Shown here one piece after another: positions 44,817 to 53,759 of a DNA stretch of 64,000 bases. Location: the NCBI RefSeq assembly GCF_902728265.1, contig NZ_CACVBR010000015.1, positions 20,315-84,314 of the forward strand. The letters are read 5' to 3'. Position 1 is the first letter of the stretch, and each line of letters begins with the position of its first letter. The position numbers and the translations under genes were made by a program. This DNA comes from Chryseobacterium potabilaquae (GTDB taxonomy: Bacteria; Bacteroidota; Bacteroidia; Flavobacteriales; Weeksellaceae). Below the pieces are notes generated by a model, which saw only the letters and a program-made list of their open reading frames with translations, ran no database searches and was not told where the DNA came from.

Positions 44817-47060
44817 ATGAAAACAGGTATAGTGGGACTGTTTTTAGCTTTATCTATTTTTGGAAAGATCAAAGCTCAGGAAGCAGAGAAGCATATGCTC
44901 ATAAAAGATGCAGAAGATAAATTTCCTATTGCAGATGCATTAATACAATTTGATCATGGCAATGCTCATACTCATTCCGGGACAGATGGTTCATTTCAAT
45001 TTTCGGTAAAAACTTTTCCCGATACTTTGGTCATTAGTCACAAAGGATATGATGAGATGAAGTGGGTAACGACAAGTCCGGAGGATGAAAATAAAGTTAT
45101 TTTTTTACAACATGCACCTTTTCAAATTTCTGAAGTGGTCATTAATCACAGTTCATTTTTATCGGATATTACCAAGGTTGATTTGAATAAATTTCCCGTC
45201 AATTCTGCTCAGGATTTATTAAGAAAAGTTCCGGGGCTTTTTATTGCCCAACATGCAGGAGGAGGAAAAGCCGAACAGCTTTTTCTTAGAGGCTTTGATG
45301 CTGATCATGGAACGGATGTCAGCGTAAATGTGGACGGGATGCCTGTAAATATTGTTTCTCATGCTCACGGGCAAGGGTATTCGGATCTTCATTTTGTCAT
45401 TCCGGAATCAGTTAATAATATTGATTTTGGTAAAGGAGCTTATTATGTAGATAGGGGAGACTTTAATACAGCGGGCTATGTAGATTTTAAAACATATAAT
45501 CAATTAAAAAATAGCATGGTGAAGTTGGAAGGAGGGTCTTTTAATTCCAAAAGAATATTAGGAATGTTTAATATCCTTCATGATGAGGTTAATAGAAAAA
45601 ATGCTTATTTGGCGGCAGAGTATAACTATACAGATGGTCCTTTTGATGTAAAACAAAACTTTAATAGAATCAATATTTTTGGGAAATATAATCAATGGAT
45701 TACGGATCGTGATTATTTTAATATTCAGTTTTCAACATTTAGTTCTTCATGGAATGCTTCGGGACAAATTCCTGAACGTGCAGTTGATGAAGGAATTATT
45801 AGTAGATGGGGAAGTATAGATCCTACTGAAGGCGGAAAAACTTCTAGAACGAATATACAAATGAATTTTAAGCATATTATTTCTCCTTCTGAGCAGATTG
45901 ATGCTATGGCTTTTTATTCAAAATATAATTTTAATCTCTATTCTGACTTTACTTTCTTTTTAAAAGATAAAGATCATGGGGATGAAATTCAACAAACGGA
46001 TGGTAGAAATATATATGGAGCCCATCTTACATATTCCAAACATTTTTCACTCCCGAATAGTTCATTACATTGGACGTCAGGAGTAGGATTCAGAAATGAT
46101 GATATCAATACACTACAACTCAATCACGTTTATCATAGAGATTTGCTCCTTAATAAGCTATCAGATGTAACAGGAATAGGAACGAATCTTTACGCCTATT
46201 CCGGAATCATTTGGAAAACAGGAAAATGGACTATCAATCCTGGATTAAGAGTAGATCATTTTATTTTTAATATGCATGATATATTAGATCATGAGCAACT
46301 TCCTGCCGGAGGATCTACTGAAGCAACAAGAGTAAGTCCCAAATTGGATTTTTCTTTTGCTCAAAATGAAAATGTAATGTGGTTTTTAAAAACAGGAATG
46401 GGCTTTCATTCCAATGATTTAAGAGTTGTGGTCCCTCATAAGAATGAAAATACTCTTCCTTATTCTATGGGAGGAGATTTGGGAGTAAGGTTGCATCCTT
46501 TTAAATCGCTGATCATTACTCCTACCGTTTGGTATATGTACTTACAACAAGAGTTTGTATATGTTGGAGACGATGCTGTGATTGAACCTTCCGGAAAATC
46601 GAGTCGCTTTGGAGCCGATTTGGGAATCCGTTTTCAACCTCTGGAGAATCTCTACTTAAATGCGGATGTTAACTATTCTCATGCTCGGTTTATTCAAGAA
46701 GAAAAAGGACAAGATTATATTCCATTGGCACCTGTAGTAACAAGTACAGGTTCTATTAACTGGGATTTTCTTAAAGGTTTTTCTATAGGTATGCAATATC
46801 GTTACTTAGGAGCTAGGCCTGCTGTAGAAGATAATAGTATCAGAACCCAATCCTATTTTGTAAATGATCTGATGCTTTCCTACGCTCATAAAAAATGGGG
46901 AGCTAATATCCAAGTGAATAATCTTTTCAATGTACAATGGAACGAAGCACAATTTGCCACAGAAACCCAGCTAAAAGGAGAGGCTGAACCGATTACAGAT
47001 CTTACATATACGCCGGGAAATCCGTTGGGGCTAAAAGTAGGGGTGTATTATAAGTTTTAG
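44817..47060 (+). CDS. TonB-dependent receptor, probable nickel-related importer
   Basis: A 747-residue outer-membrane active transporter. After a signal peptide (ending about IKAQ) comes a carboxypeptidase-like regulatory domain (about 25-100), a plug with NSAQDLLRKVPGLFIAQHAGGGKAEQLFLRGFDADHGTDVSVNVDGMPVN, and a 22-strand barrel ending in GLKVGVYYKF. The plug is rich in histidine (NIVSHAHGQGYSDLHF; FDHGNAHTHSG earlier), which suits a metal or metallophore ligand. Its start abuts the urea transporter stop, so nickel uptake for urease is likely, but ligand identity is inferred. Confidence 0.85.
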   Translation: MKTGIVGLFLALSIFGKIKAQEAEKHMLIKDAEDKFPIADALIQFDHGNAHTHSGTDGSFQFSVKTFPDTLVISHKGYDEMKWVTTSPEDENKVIFLQHAPFQISEVVINHSSFLSDITKVDLNKFPVNSAQDLLRKVPGLFIAQHAGGGKAEQLFLRGFDADHGTDVSVNVDGMPVNIVSHAHGQGYSDLHFVIPESVNNIDFGKGAYYVDRGDFNTAGYVDFKTYNQLKNSMVKLEGGSFNSKRILGMFNILHDEVNRKNAYLAAEYNYTDGPFDVKQNFNRINIFGKYNQWITDRDYFNIQFSTFSSSWNASGQIPERAVDEGIISRWGSIDPTEGGKTSRTNIQMNFKHIISPSEQIDAMAFYSKYNFNLYSDFTFFLKDKDHGDEIQQTDGRNIYGAHLTYSKHFSLPNSSLHWTSGVGFRNDDINTLQLNHVYHRDLLLNKLSDVTGIGTNLYAYSGIIWKTGKWTINPGLRVDHFIFNMHDILDHEQLPAGGSTEATRVSPKLDFSFAQNENVMWFLKTGMGFHSNDLRVVVPHKNENTLPYSMGGDLGVRLHPFKSLIITPTVWYMYLQQEFVYVGDDAVIEPSGKSSRFGADLGIRFQPLENLYLNADVNYSHARFIQEEKGQDYIPLAPVVTSTGSINWDFLKGFSIGMQYRYLGARPAVEDNSIRTQSYFVNDLMLSYAHKKWGANIQVNNLFNVQWNEAQFATETQLKGEAEPITDLTYTPGNPLGLKVGVYYKF

Positions 47061-47089
47061 CTGCTATTATTCTTTTTATTAATAATCTA

Positions 47090-47118
47090 TTGGAAAACTT
47101 AGTTCAGCATTAAATTTG
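47090..47118 (+). promoter_or_regulatory. Promoter of the AraC gene
   Basis: TTG (47090-47092) and TAAATTTG (47111-47118) are separated by 18 bp, a good flavobacterial promoter. It shows that the regulator at the end of the urease run has its own promoter. The -7 box lies 29 bp before the ATG at 47148. Confidence 0.65.
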
Positions 47119-47147
47119 TATATATTTAATTGATTTTAATTCAAGAG

Positions 47148-48035
47148 ATGGAAGTATTATCTAATTTTCAGTATAAGAAACTTTTTCTTTCCAATATTAC
47201 AGAAAAGATATTAGCCAATAATGCGGATATCCAACTTTATCGACTGGAAGATTACCTGAAAGGTATTCTAATGCCTGTTATTCCTTATCGTACGACATTT
47301 AACTTTATTATTTTCGTAACGAATGGATCTATTAAACAATACCTTGAAAATGATGAATATCATGCAGAAAAAGGAGGGGTTATTTTCATTAAGCAAGGAA
47401 CGATTACTGCTACCTTAGAACTTTCTGATGATATTGAAGGATTTTTTCTAGCGTATGAAAATAATATTTTATCTGAACAAGAGCTTCCGAAGCATAAAAC
47501 CAGTATTTTTTTTATGACTCCTTTTTTGAAGCTAGATAATCTTACTTATGAAACCCTTACTCAATGTCTCCTGATTATGGAGCAGGAACTATGGCTGAAT
47601 AAACTTAATACGAATGAAGTAGTGATCACGATGTTGCATTTAATTTTGATAAAAATGTTAAGTACAGATTCCGATGTACATCATAAATCGTCAACACGCC
47701 CTATGGAATTATCATTACAGTTTAGAGATTTATTATTTAAGTATCATATTGGAGAAAAGCGAGTTACATTTTATGCAGATAAATTGTCTGTTACGGAAAG
47801 CTATCTGAATAAATGTGTGAAAGATGTTACCCAAAAATCACCAAAACAATGGATTAATGAAATTGATGTTAATTACAGTAAGGCTTTACTTCATTCGAGT
47901 AAAGATATAGCAGAAATTGCGTATGATTTAAATTTTCAAACAGCATCTCATTTTACTCAACTTTTCAAAAAAATTACAGGAATTACTCCTAAAGAATATA
48001 GAGTACGGTTTTTAAAGAATAGAATTCCTATTTAA
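47148..48035 (+). CDS. AraC-family transcriptional regulator
   Basis: A 295-residue regulator with an N-terminal cupin-like sensing part (VTNGSIKQYLENDEYHAEKGGVIFIKQGTITATLELSDDIEGFFLAYENN) and a C-terminal double helix-turn-helix domain (VTFYADKLSVTESYLNKCVKDVTQKSPKQWINE...DIAEIAYDLNFQTASHFTQLFKKITGITPKEYR). I start at the ATG at 47148, since the alternative TTG at 47130 is very close to the promoter -7 box. Its place after the urease and uptake genes suggests it may control them; this is inference. Confidence 0.88.
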   Translation: MEVLSNFQYKKLFLSNITEKILANNADIQLYRLEDYLKGILMPVIPYRTTFNFIIFVTNGSIKQYLENDEYHAEKGGVIFIKQGTITATLELSDDIEGFFLAYENNILSEQELPKHKTSIFFMTPFLKLDNLTYETLTQCLLIMEQELWLNKLNTNEVVITMLHLILIKMLSTDSDVHHKSSTRPMELSLQFRDLLFKYHIGEKRVTFYADKLSVTESYLNKCVKDVTQKSPKQWINEIDVNYSKALLHSSKDIAEIAYDLNFQTASHFTQLFKKITGITPKEYRVRFLKNRIPI

Positions 48036-48039
48036 ATCG

Positions 48040-49146
48040 TTATAATTGCTCGTTTTCCAACATTGTAATAACGAGTTGTTCTTCTTTGGTAAGATCTGCC
48101 TTTCCGTCATTTTCTTCTATTTTTTCTAACTGATCAAGATATTTTTTGATGGTATTGTTTTCATAAAGATTAATAACAAGAGGATGGACATAATATTTTC
48201 TACAAACAGCTGTGGTATTGCCTAAATGTTTTGCGACCATATTGAGTGCTTCATTTACTTTCTTTTTGTATTGAGTATTATTCTCAGCATATCCAATTTC
48301 TTTAAAAGCGATTAGTGCATTTACTGTTCCGGACCATGTTCTAAAATCTTTAGCCGTAAAATCTTCACCACTGATCTCTTTAATATATTCGTTGACCATT
48401 CCTGAATCTATAGAATGACGTTGACCTTCTTCATCAATATATTGAAATAATTCTTTTCCCGGAATATCCTTACATTTTTGGATTAACCTGGATAATCTTT
48501 TGCTTTTTAGGTCAATGTGATGTATAATTCCTTTCTTTCCCTTGAACTCAAAAGTAATTTTTTGTCCCTTAATTTGAACATGTTTATCTTTTAGTGTTGT
48601 AAGGCCGAAGGAACCATATAGCTTTTCATAGATATTATTTCCAATACGGATATTAGTCCGTTGCATTATACTGATAATAAGAGCAAGAATCTTTCTTTTA
48701 TCAAAATTTCTTAATGCTAAATCCTGTTCAACCTGGAGCCGTATGGTAGGGAGTGTATATCCAAACTGAAGCATTCTATAGAATTTGGTATGATTTCTTA
48801 ACGCATTCCAAAGACGATGATATCGATATTGTTTTCGTCTCTTAGCATCAAAACCAGTAGCTTGAAGGTGTCCGTTTTCCAAAGCACAAATCCACACATT
48901 TTCCCATGCCGGAGGAATAATGAGTTTATTTATTCTTGTAATTTCTTCTTTATCCTTGATCTTTTCACCTCCTCTATAATAAATATATTTTTTGCCGTTT
49001 TTTTTTCTAGTAATTCCGGTTGTTTCTGCATCGGAGGTATATACAAGATGTACCGCCTTTGCAGATGCTACCGGATCTTTCATGATTTTCACAATTTTAG
49101 AAGGCCTTAATTGAGAAATAATTTCCAAGTCGTTGTTCTTCTCCAT
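48040..49146 (-). CDS. DNA topoisomerase IB (poxvirus/eukaryote-like)
   Basis: Relaxes supercoils through a 3'-phosphotyrosine intermediate. The 368-residue protein has the bacterial TopIB layout: an N-terminal PPAWENVWICALENGHLQATGFDAKRRKQYRYH segment, the catalytic Arg-Lys region (RTNIRIGNNIYEKLYGSFGLTTLKDKHV), FTAKDFRTWSGTVNALIAF and the nucleophile tyrosine in TAVCRKYYVHPLV. Such enzymes are common in soil and environmental Bacteroidota. The frame is followed downstream on the same strand by no other gene; the small lipoprotein gene lies just upstream. Confidence 0.93.
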   Translation of the reverse strand: MEKNNDLEIISQLRPSKIVKIMKDPVASAKAVHLVYTSDAETTGITRKKNGKKYIYYRGGEKIKDKEEITRINKLIIPPAWENVWICALENGHLQATGFDAKRRKQYRYHRLWNALRNHTKFYRMLQFGYTLPTIRLQVEQDLALRNFDKRKILALIISIMQRTNIRIGNNIYEKLYGSFGLTTLKDKHVQIKGQKITFEFKGKKGIIHHIDLKSKRLSRLIQKCKDIPGKELFQYIDEEGQRHSIDSGMVNEYIKEISGEDFTAKDFRTWSGTVNALIAFKEIGYAENNTQYKKKVNEALNMVAKHLGNTTAVCRKYYVHPLVINLYENNTIKKYLDQLEKIEENDGKADLTKEEQLVITMLENEQL

Positions 49147-49155
49147 AAGAAATGG

Positions 49156-49323
49156 TTAAGAGTTTTTACCCTTCGAAAAGATTAAAAAAAGAATGACAAC
49201 TACCGCAACAACTAAAAAAATTCCCCACCACATTCCTGCCTTAAAAATTGTTTCTACTGCTTCACAACCGGTTAATGTAAATAAACCGAGTGCTACGATA
49301 CTGTATAAAATCCACTTTTTCAT
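49156..49323 (-). CDS. Small lipoprotein with transmembrane tail
   Basis: A 55-residue protein I translated from the reverse strand: an N-terminal lipoprotein-like signal with LTGC (MKKWILYSIVALGLFTLTGC), a short EAVETIFKAGMWWG linker and a second hydrophobic helix (IFLVVAVVVILFLIFS) with a basic end KGKNS. Similar tiny proteins occur next to other genes in Chryseobacterium genomes, but no function is known to me. It lies between the topoisomerase gene (9 bp away) and the DUF6526 gene (21 bp) on the same strand, which supports it being a real, co-transcribed gene. Confidence 0.7.
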   Translation of the reverse strand: MKKWILYSIVALGLFTLTGCEAVETIFKAGMWWGIFLVVAVVVILFLIFSKGKNS

Positions 49324-49344
49324 AGTAAAGATTTGGTGTTTTGT

Positions 49345-49782
49345 TTAAACTCTGTGATGGTCAGCTTTCCATTTTATAATAGCTTTCTTAATTTGGTGTC
49401 CTGAAATATTCTCTTTGAGTGCTCTTTCTAAAAGAATTTTAAATTCATCATCAGAAGCGAATCTGAGAGCCGCAATTTGGCTGAATCTTAGTTTTTCCTC
49501 CACTTCATTAGATCTTACATTATATATCTCAAAATATCTTTGCTTAAATTCTAAGATAATTATACGATCTTGGAGTCCTAATGCATAATGTTGTCTAAGC
49601 ATAATAGAGAGATAAAAAATCAGAAAAATGACAATGGAAAATAGAACCCATAGGAGTTGATTGTCCGGATCACCCCAGATTTTATATACTCCAATTCCTT
49701 CCAAAATGATCAATAAAGGCAGAAATATAAAATGATGAGGAGCATAAAATTTTCTGTGATTTTTATAGTTCTGATTTTCCAT
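49345..49782 (-). CDS. DUF6526-family membrane protein
   Basis: A 145-residue protein with two transmembrane helices (HHFIFLPLLIILEGIGVYKIW and LLWVLFSIVIFLIFYLSIM), preceded by a short QNYKNHRKFYAPHH start and followed by a cytoplasmic helix with RQHYALGLQDRIIILEFKQRYFEI. This is the pattern of DUF6526, a group of Bacteroidota proteins without known function. It is first of a three-gene run with the small lipoprotein and the topoisomerase. Confidence 0.75.
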   Translation of the reverse strand: MENQNYKNHRKFYAPHHFIFLPLLIILEGIGVYKIWGDPDNQLLWVLFSIVIFLIFYLSIMLRQHYALGLQDRIIILEFKQRYFEIYNVRSNEVEEKLRFSQIAALRFASDDEFKILLERALKENISGHQIKKAIIKWKADHHRV

Positions 49783-50041
49783 AATAAATAATGCAGCAAT
49801 AATCTTTCCAAAAACTTAAATAATTTTCATTTATTTTTAATTTTAATATGAATATTTATGGTTTTTGTTCTTTTTTTTGATTTTATTTTTCATTATTGAT
49901 GTTGAAGTAAATACCTCTCTTTTATATTTTCTGATCATATGATATCATCATTATGGAATAGAAGATTCATGAAAAAACAGCCATTTATTATGAGTTTTAG
50001 ACTTTAAATTTTTTGTAACTTTCGGTGTTAAAAATTAAAGA

Positions 50042-51811
50042 ATGACTTCAAAGGAAAAAATAGCCGCACTTCGAGAAGAAATGCAGAAAAATAATGTTGA
50101 TGCATTTATAGTATATTCTGCTGACCCCCATATGAGTGAGTATTTGCCTGAAGAATGGCAAGAAAGAGCTTGGTTATCGGGTTTTTTAGGTTCTGCAGGT
50201 TTTGTAGTAGTGACTCAAGATAAAGCGGGACTTTGGACAGATGGAAGGTATTTTACCCAGGCTGCTATTGAATTAGGAGGTTCAGGTATAGACCTTTTTA
50301 AAGATGGTATGGAAGGAACTCCTCATTATATAGATTGGATCATTTCTGAAATTCCAAAGCATGGAAAAGTAGCAGTAAATGCAATGGCCACTTCTCATGC
50401 CAACTGGGAATCTCTCTTACAAAAATTAAGTTCAAAAAATATAACTCTTGTTGATCTTCCTCTTTTACAAGAAATATGGAAGGAAAGGGGAACAGCATCG
50501 AAAAATCCCATATTTGTACATCCCTTGAAATGGGCAGGGAAATCAGTTACAGATAAACTTTCTGCAATCCGTCAAAAAATGAAAGAGCAGGAAGCTACGG
50601 TACATATTATTTCCAGTTTGGATGATGTCGCTTGGACCTTGAACTTAAGAGGAAGCGATGTGGAGAGTAATCCTGTATTTTTAGGATATATTGTCATTAC
50701 TAAAAATGATGCGATTCTATTTACTGATTTAGAAAAGCTGGAATCGGATGCAAGAAAACAGATGGATGATTCTCTTGTAAAAATGATGCCGTATGAAGAT
50801 TTTTATCACTATTTAAAAGAGTTCAAAAATGAGAGCGTATTAGTTTCTCCTAATAGTAACCAATCCATTTTTGAGGCTTTAAATCATCATAATCAATTCA
50901 TTAAATCAGTGGTACCTGGAAATTTAATGAAAGCGCAGAAAAATGAAACTGAGTTGGAAGGATTTAGGAAAGTGATGGTAAGAGATGGGGTAGCCATGGT
51001 AAAATTCTTATATTGGTTAACTCATAACGCAGGAAAAGAAGCCATGAGTGAATATTCTATTGGTGAAAAACTGAGAGGATTCCGTGCAGAAGGTGAGAAT
51101 TTTGTGGGTGAAAGTTTTGGAAGTATCATTGGATATAAGGATAATGGTGCTATCATGCATTATTCTGCGAAAAGTGAAGGAAGTAAAGAAGTGACCAATG
51201 ATGCTAGTATTTTGATAGACTCCGGAGGTCAGTATCGTGAAGGGACGACAGACATTACAAGAACGTTAGCTTTAGGTGCTGTTTCAGATGAATTTAAGAG
51301 AAATTCTACGTTAGTTCTTCAAGGTTTAATCCGTTTATCAATGGTGAAATTTCCAAAAGGAACGAAAGGAGTTCAACTTGACGCTATTGCAAGGCTGCCT
51401 TTATGGATGGAAGGAAAAGACTACAATCATGGAACTGGACATGGCGTTGGAAGTTTTATGAATGTTCATGAAGGTCCTCAAAATATTAGAAAAGACATGA
51501 ATCCACAAGAACTTTTGTTAGGAATGGTTTGTTCCAATGAACCAGGATATTATTTGGAGGGAGATTATGGAATACGTCATGAAAATTTAATTGCAGTCAA
51601 AGAGTCCGAAAAGACCATTCATGGTACGTTCTATGAATTTGAAACCCTCACGTTTTGTCCATTCTTTAAAGATACTATTGTGAAAGAAATTCTTTCCGAA
51701 GAAGAAATTTCGTGGCTGAATAGCTATCATAAAAAGTGTGAAGAAAAGCTTGGTCCTTATTTAGAAGGTGATCATAAAAAGTGGTTTTTGGAATTGGTAA
51801 GTCCACTATAA
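50042..51811 (+). CDS. Xaa-Pro aminopeptidase (M24B)
   Basis: Removes N-terminal residues that precede proline. The 589-residue protein has the long three-domain form found in eukaryotic APP1 and many Bacteroidota: two creatinase-like N-terminal domains (about 1-300) and a pita-bread catalytic domain. Metal ligands are visible: first Asp in ILIDSGGQYREG, second in TTDITRTLALG, His in HGTGHGVGSFMNVHEGP, and Glu in SNEPGYYLEGDYGIRHENLI plus a final Glu in FETLTFCPF. No signal peptide is seen, so it is cytoplasmic. A terminator follows. Confidence 0.93.
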   Translation: MTSKEKIAALREEMQKNNVDAFIVYSADPHMSEYLPEEWQERAWLSGFLGSAGFVVVTQDKAGLWTDGRYFTQAAIELGGSGIDLFKDGMEGTPHYIDWIISEIPKHGKVAVNAMATSHANWESLLQKLSSKNITLVDLPLLQEIWKERGTASKNPIFVHPLKWAGKSVTDKLSAIRQKMKEQEATVHIISSLDDVAWTLNLRGSDVESNPVFLGYIVITKNDAILFTDLEKLESDARKQMDDSLVKMMPYEDFYHYLKEFKNESVLVSPNSNQSIFEALNHHNQFIKSVVPGNLMKAQKNETELEGFRKVMVRDGVAMVKFLYWLTHNAGKEAMSEYSIGEKLRGFRAEGENFVGESFGSIIGYKDNGAIMHYSAKSEGSKEVTNDASILIDSGGQYREGTTDITRTLALGAVSDEFKRNSTLVLQGLIRLSMVKFPKGTKGVQLDAIARLPLWMEGKDYNHGTGHGVGSFMNVHEGPQNIRKDMNPQELLLGMVCSNEPGYYLEGDYGIRHENLIAVKESEKTIHGTFYEFETLTFCPFFKDTIVKEILSEEEISWLNSYHKKCEEKLGPYLEGDHKKWFLELVSPL

Positions 51812-51854
51812 GAGTGGAAGAATTTTATAAACATAAGTTTTAAAATAAATAATT

Positions 51855-51887
51855 AATGCCCTGTACAATATTGCAGGGCATTTTTTA
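51855..51887 (+). terminator. Terminator after the Xaa-Pro aminopeptidase gene
   Basis: AATGCCCTG and CAGGGCATT pair over nine bases with a 10-nt loop and a T run, 43 bp past the stop. Confidence 0.85.
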
Positions 51888-52140
51888 TATGGTGTTTTTA
51901 CGGATATAATTTTAGGGTTTCCCCTGAAAAAAATTAAAGAAATTATTGACTATCTTAGTGTTAATAAAATAACACCAATCATATCTTCATATATCATTAA
52001 ATTAAAAACTGCAAAAATCATCTCTTTTTTGAGGTGATTTTTTATTTCAATGTAATATATAAGGATATTCGTATTTAAATTAATGGTGGGTTATATCATA
52101 CTATACGATTCATTGCGATTAAAAAGCGTAAATTTGCAGT
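51888..52140. other. Spacer with a second hairpin and terminator before mnmE
   Basis: About 250 bp without a gene. It holds a perfect small hairpin GTGTTA-ataaaa-TAACAC (51958-51975) and a second terminator-like stem with T run (AAAATCA/TGATTTT with inner CTC/GAG, 52013-52047). Two terminators in a row with a hairpin between them may mark a short untranslated RNA, but no convincing promoter is seen. TAAATTTG at 52129-52136 is the likely mnmE -7 element, 4 bp before the ATG. Confidence 0.4.
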
Positions 52141-53526
52141 ATGAATAACGATACCATTTGTGCTCTGGCTACTGCCAATGGAGTAGGGGCATTAGGGATT
52201 ATTAGGATCTCTGGAAATGATGCTTTGCCTATTGTTCAAAAGAGTTTTCCTGGAAAAAAATTAGAAAAGCAAAAATCCCATACGATTCATTATGGGTACT
52301 TTATGGATGATGTTGAAGTAATTGATGAAGTTATGTTATCCATTTTTCTTGCTCCTAAAAGCTTTACCACAGAAAATTCTGTAGAAATAGCCTTCCATGG
52401 TTCCCCCCATATTGGAAAGCGTATTCTTGAAACATTGATTAAAAATGGAGCAAGAATGGCTAAAGCAGGTGAGTTTACTCTTCGTGCTTTTATTAATGGA
52501 AGAATCGATCTTTCTCAAGCCGAAGCAATTGCTGATGTTATAGCTTCTGAAAATGAGGCTTCCCGAAAAGTAGCAATTAATCAATTAAAAGGAGGAATTA
52601 CCAATGAAATATCGTTATTAAGAACTGATTTATTAAATTTTGTTTCATTGATAGAGCTAGAGCTTGATTTTGCAGAAGAAGATGTAGAGTTTGCAGATAG
52701 AAAAGCTTTAAATCAATTACTGAATAAAATAGAATCAAAATTGACCTCTCTGATTGAAAGTTTCCAATATGGAAATGCAATTAAAAATGGGACAGCTGTT
52801 GCTATTATCGGAAAACCCAACGCCGGGAAATCCACATTATTGAATGCCTTATTAAAGGAGGAAAGAGCTATTGTTAGTAATATTGCAGGAACCACCCGAG
52901 ACACCATTGAAGAAGTTCTTCATATTAAAGGTCATGCTTTTCGCTTAATTGATACTGCAGGATTACGAGAAACAGTAGATGAAATTGAGGCTATTGGTGT
53001 GAAAAAAGCTAAAGAAAAAGTTGAAAATGCCAATATTTTGGTGTATTTGACGGATGCAGGAACCGTTGATTTTTCGGAAGATATTGAAATGATAAAATCT
53101 TTATTGAGAGAGGATTTAAAATTGATTATTTGTGCTACAAAAATTGATGAGGTCATTCCGACACAATATGAAAAAGTCGAAGATCTATTAAGAAACCATA
53201 TTTCTCATGATTTTGACTTCATTAAAATTTCTGCTGTTGAAAATCAAAATATTCAAGATCTTAAAAATGAATTGTCTTCTTATGTAGAACAGTTGAAAGC
53301 CTCAGAAAATAATGTGGTGATCACCAATCAACGCCACTTTGAAGCGTTACAAAAATCTTTAGACGCGGTACATAAGGTAAAACAAGCTATTTCATTTCAG
53401 ATTTCGACGGAATTACTAGCTTACGAATTAAAAAATTCTCTGGAATCTCTTGGTGAAATTTCTGGCGAATTCACTAATGATGAGGTATTGGGGAATATTT
53501 TTTCGAAGTTTTGTATCGGAAAGTAA
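52141..53526 (+). CDS. mnmE: tRNA modification GTPase MnmE
   Basis: With MnmG it makes 5-carboxymethylaminomethyl uridine at the tRNA wobble position. The 461-residue protein is full length: the N-terminal tetrahydrofolate-binding domain (IRISGNDALP...FTTENSVEIAFHGS), helical domain, G domain with P-loop GKPNAGKST (224-232), GTTRDT (250-255), DTAG (271-274), and the C-terminal FCIGK with the conserved cysteine. The G4 motif reads TKID rather than NKID. An integrated element begins exactly at its 3' end, and the last codons are part of the attachment core, so the gene is intact. Confidence 0.96.
   Translation: MNNDTICALATANGVGALGIIRISGNDALPIVQKSFPGKKLEKQKSHTIHYGYFMDDVEVIDEVMLSIFLAPKSFTTENSVEIAFHGSPHIGKRILETLIKNGARMAKAGEFTLRAFINGRIDLSQAEAIADVIASENEASRKVAINQLKGGITNEISLLRTDLLNFVSLIELELDFAEEDVEFADRKALNQLLNKIESKLTSLIESFQYGNAIKNGTAVAIIGKPNAGKSTLLNALLKEERAIVSNIAGTTRDTIEEVLHIKGHAFRLIDTAGLRETVDEIEAIGVKKAKEKVENANILVYLTDAGTVDFSEDIEMIKSLLREDLKLIICATKIDEVIPTQYEKVEDLLRNHISHDFDFIKISAVENQNIQDLKNELSSYVEQLKASENNVVITNQRHFEALQKSLDAVHKVKQAISFQISTELLAYELKNSLESLGEISGEFTNDEVLGNIFSKFCIGK
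53509..53525 (+). other. attL core
   Basis: The 17 bases TTTTGTATCGGAAAGTA code for the last residues of MnmE (FCIGK and stop start) and recur with one change at the other end of the element. The element keeps the mnmE stop codon, so integration leaves the gene functional. Confidence 0.75.
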
Positions 53527-53569
53527 CACCCACAAAACAAACAATAACAAAACAGATAATAACAATCAT

Positions 53570-53597
53570 TAAGCCTTATTAATAGGGCTTTTTTTGT
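53570..53597 (+). terminator. Terminator just inside the left end
   Basis: AAGCCTTATTAATAGGGCTT is an almost perfect palindrome followed by seven T. It lies 44 bp after mnmE and would stop mnmE transcription from entering the element. Confidence 0.75.
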
Positions 53598-53618
53598 GTT
53601 TACAAACTTACTGCTTAT

Positions 53619-53652
53619 TTTGTAATATATCGTTATATTATGTTTAATTTTG
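53619..53652 (+). promoter_or_regulatory. Left-end promoter of the element
   Basis: TTTG (53619-53622) and TAATTTTG (53645-53652) are separated by 22 bp. The first TTGTACCT repeat starts inside the -7 box, so a protein bound to these repeats would also control transcription of the HTH and integrase genes. Confidence 0.5.
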
Positions 53653-53685
53653 TACCTTTGTTGTACCTTTAGCAATGAGGTACAA
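53650..53685. repeat. Left TTGTACCT repeats (candidate arm-type sites)
   Basis: TTGTACCTTT occurs twice in direct orientation (53650-53659 and 53661-53670), and an inverted copy AGGTACAA lies at 53678-53685. The same octamer occurs twice near the right end (62081 and 62092). Sites like these at both ends are what integrase and excisionase bind in tyrosine-recombinase elements. Confidence 0.6.
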
Positions 53686-53759
53686 GAATTAGTAGTTAAA
53701 AGGTGAGATTATGGCACTTAATTACCCTTAATTACTCTTAAAGATATTTAAAGACATTA

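Noticed and set aside
52129..52136. Full promoter for mnmE
   Set aside because: A good -7 box is present, but the nearest TTG is only 13 bp upstream, too close for the usual 17-23 bp spacing, so only the -7 element is noted.
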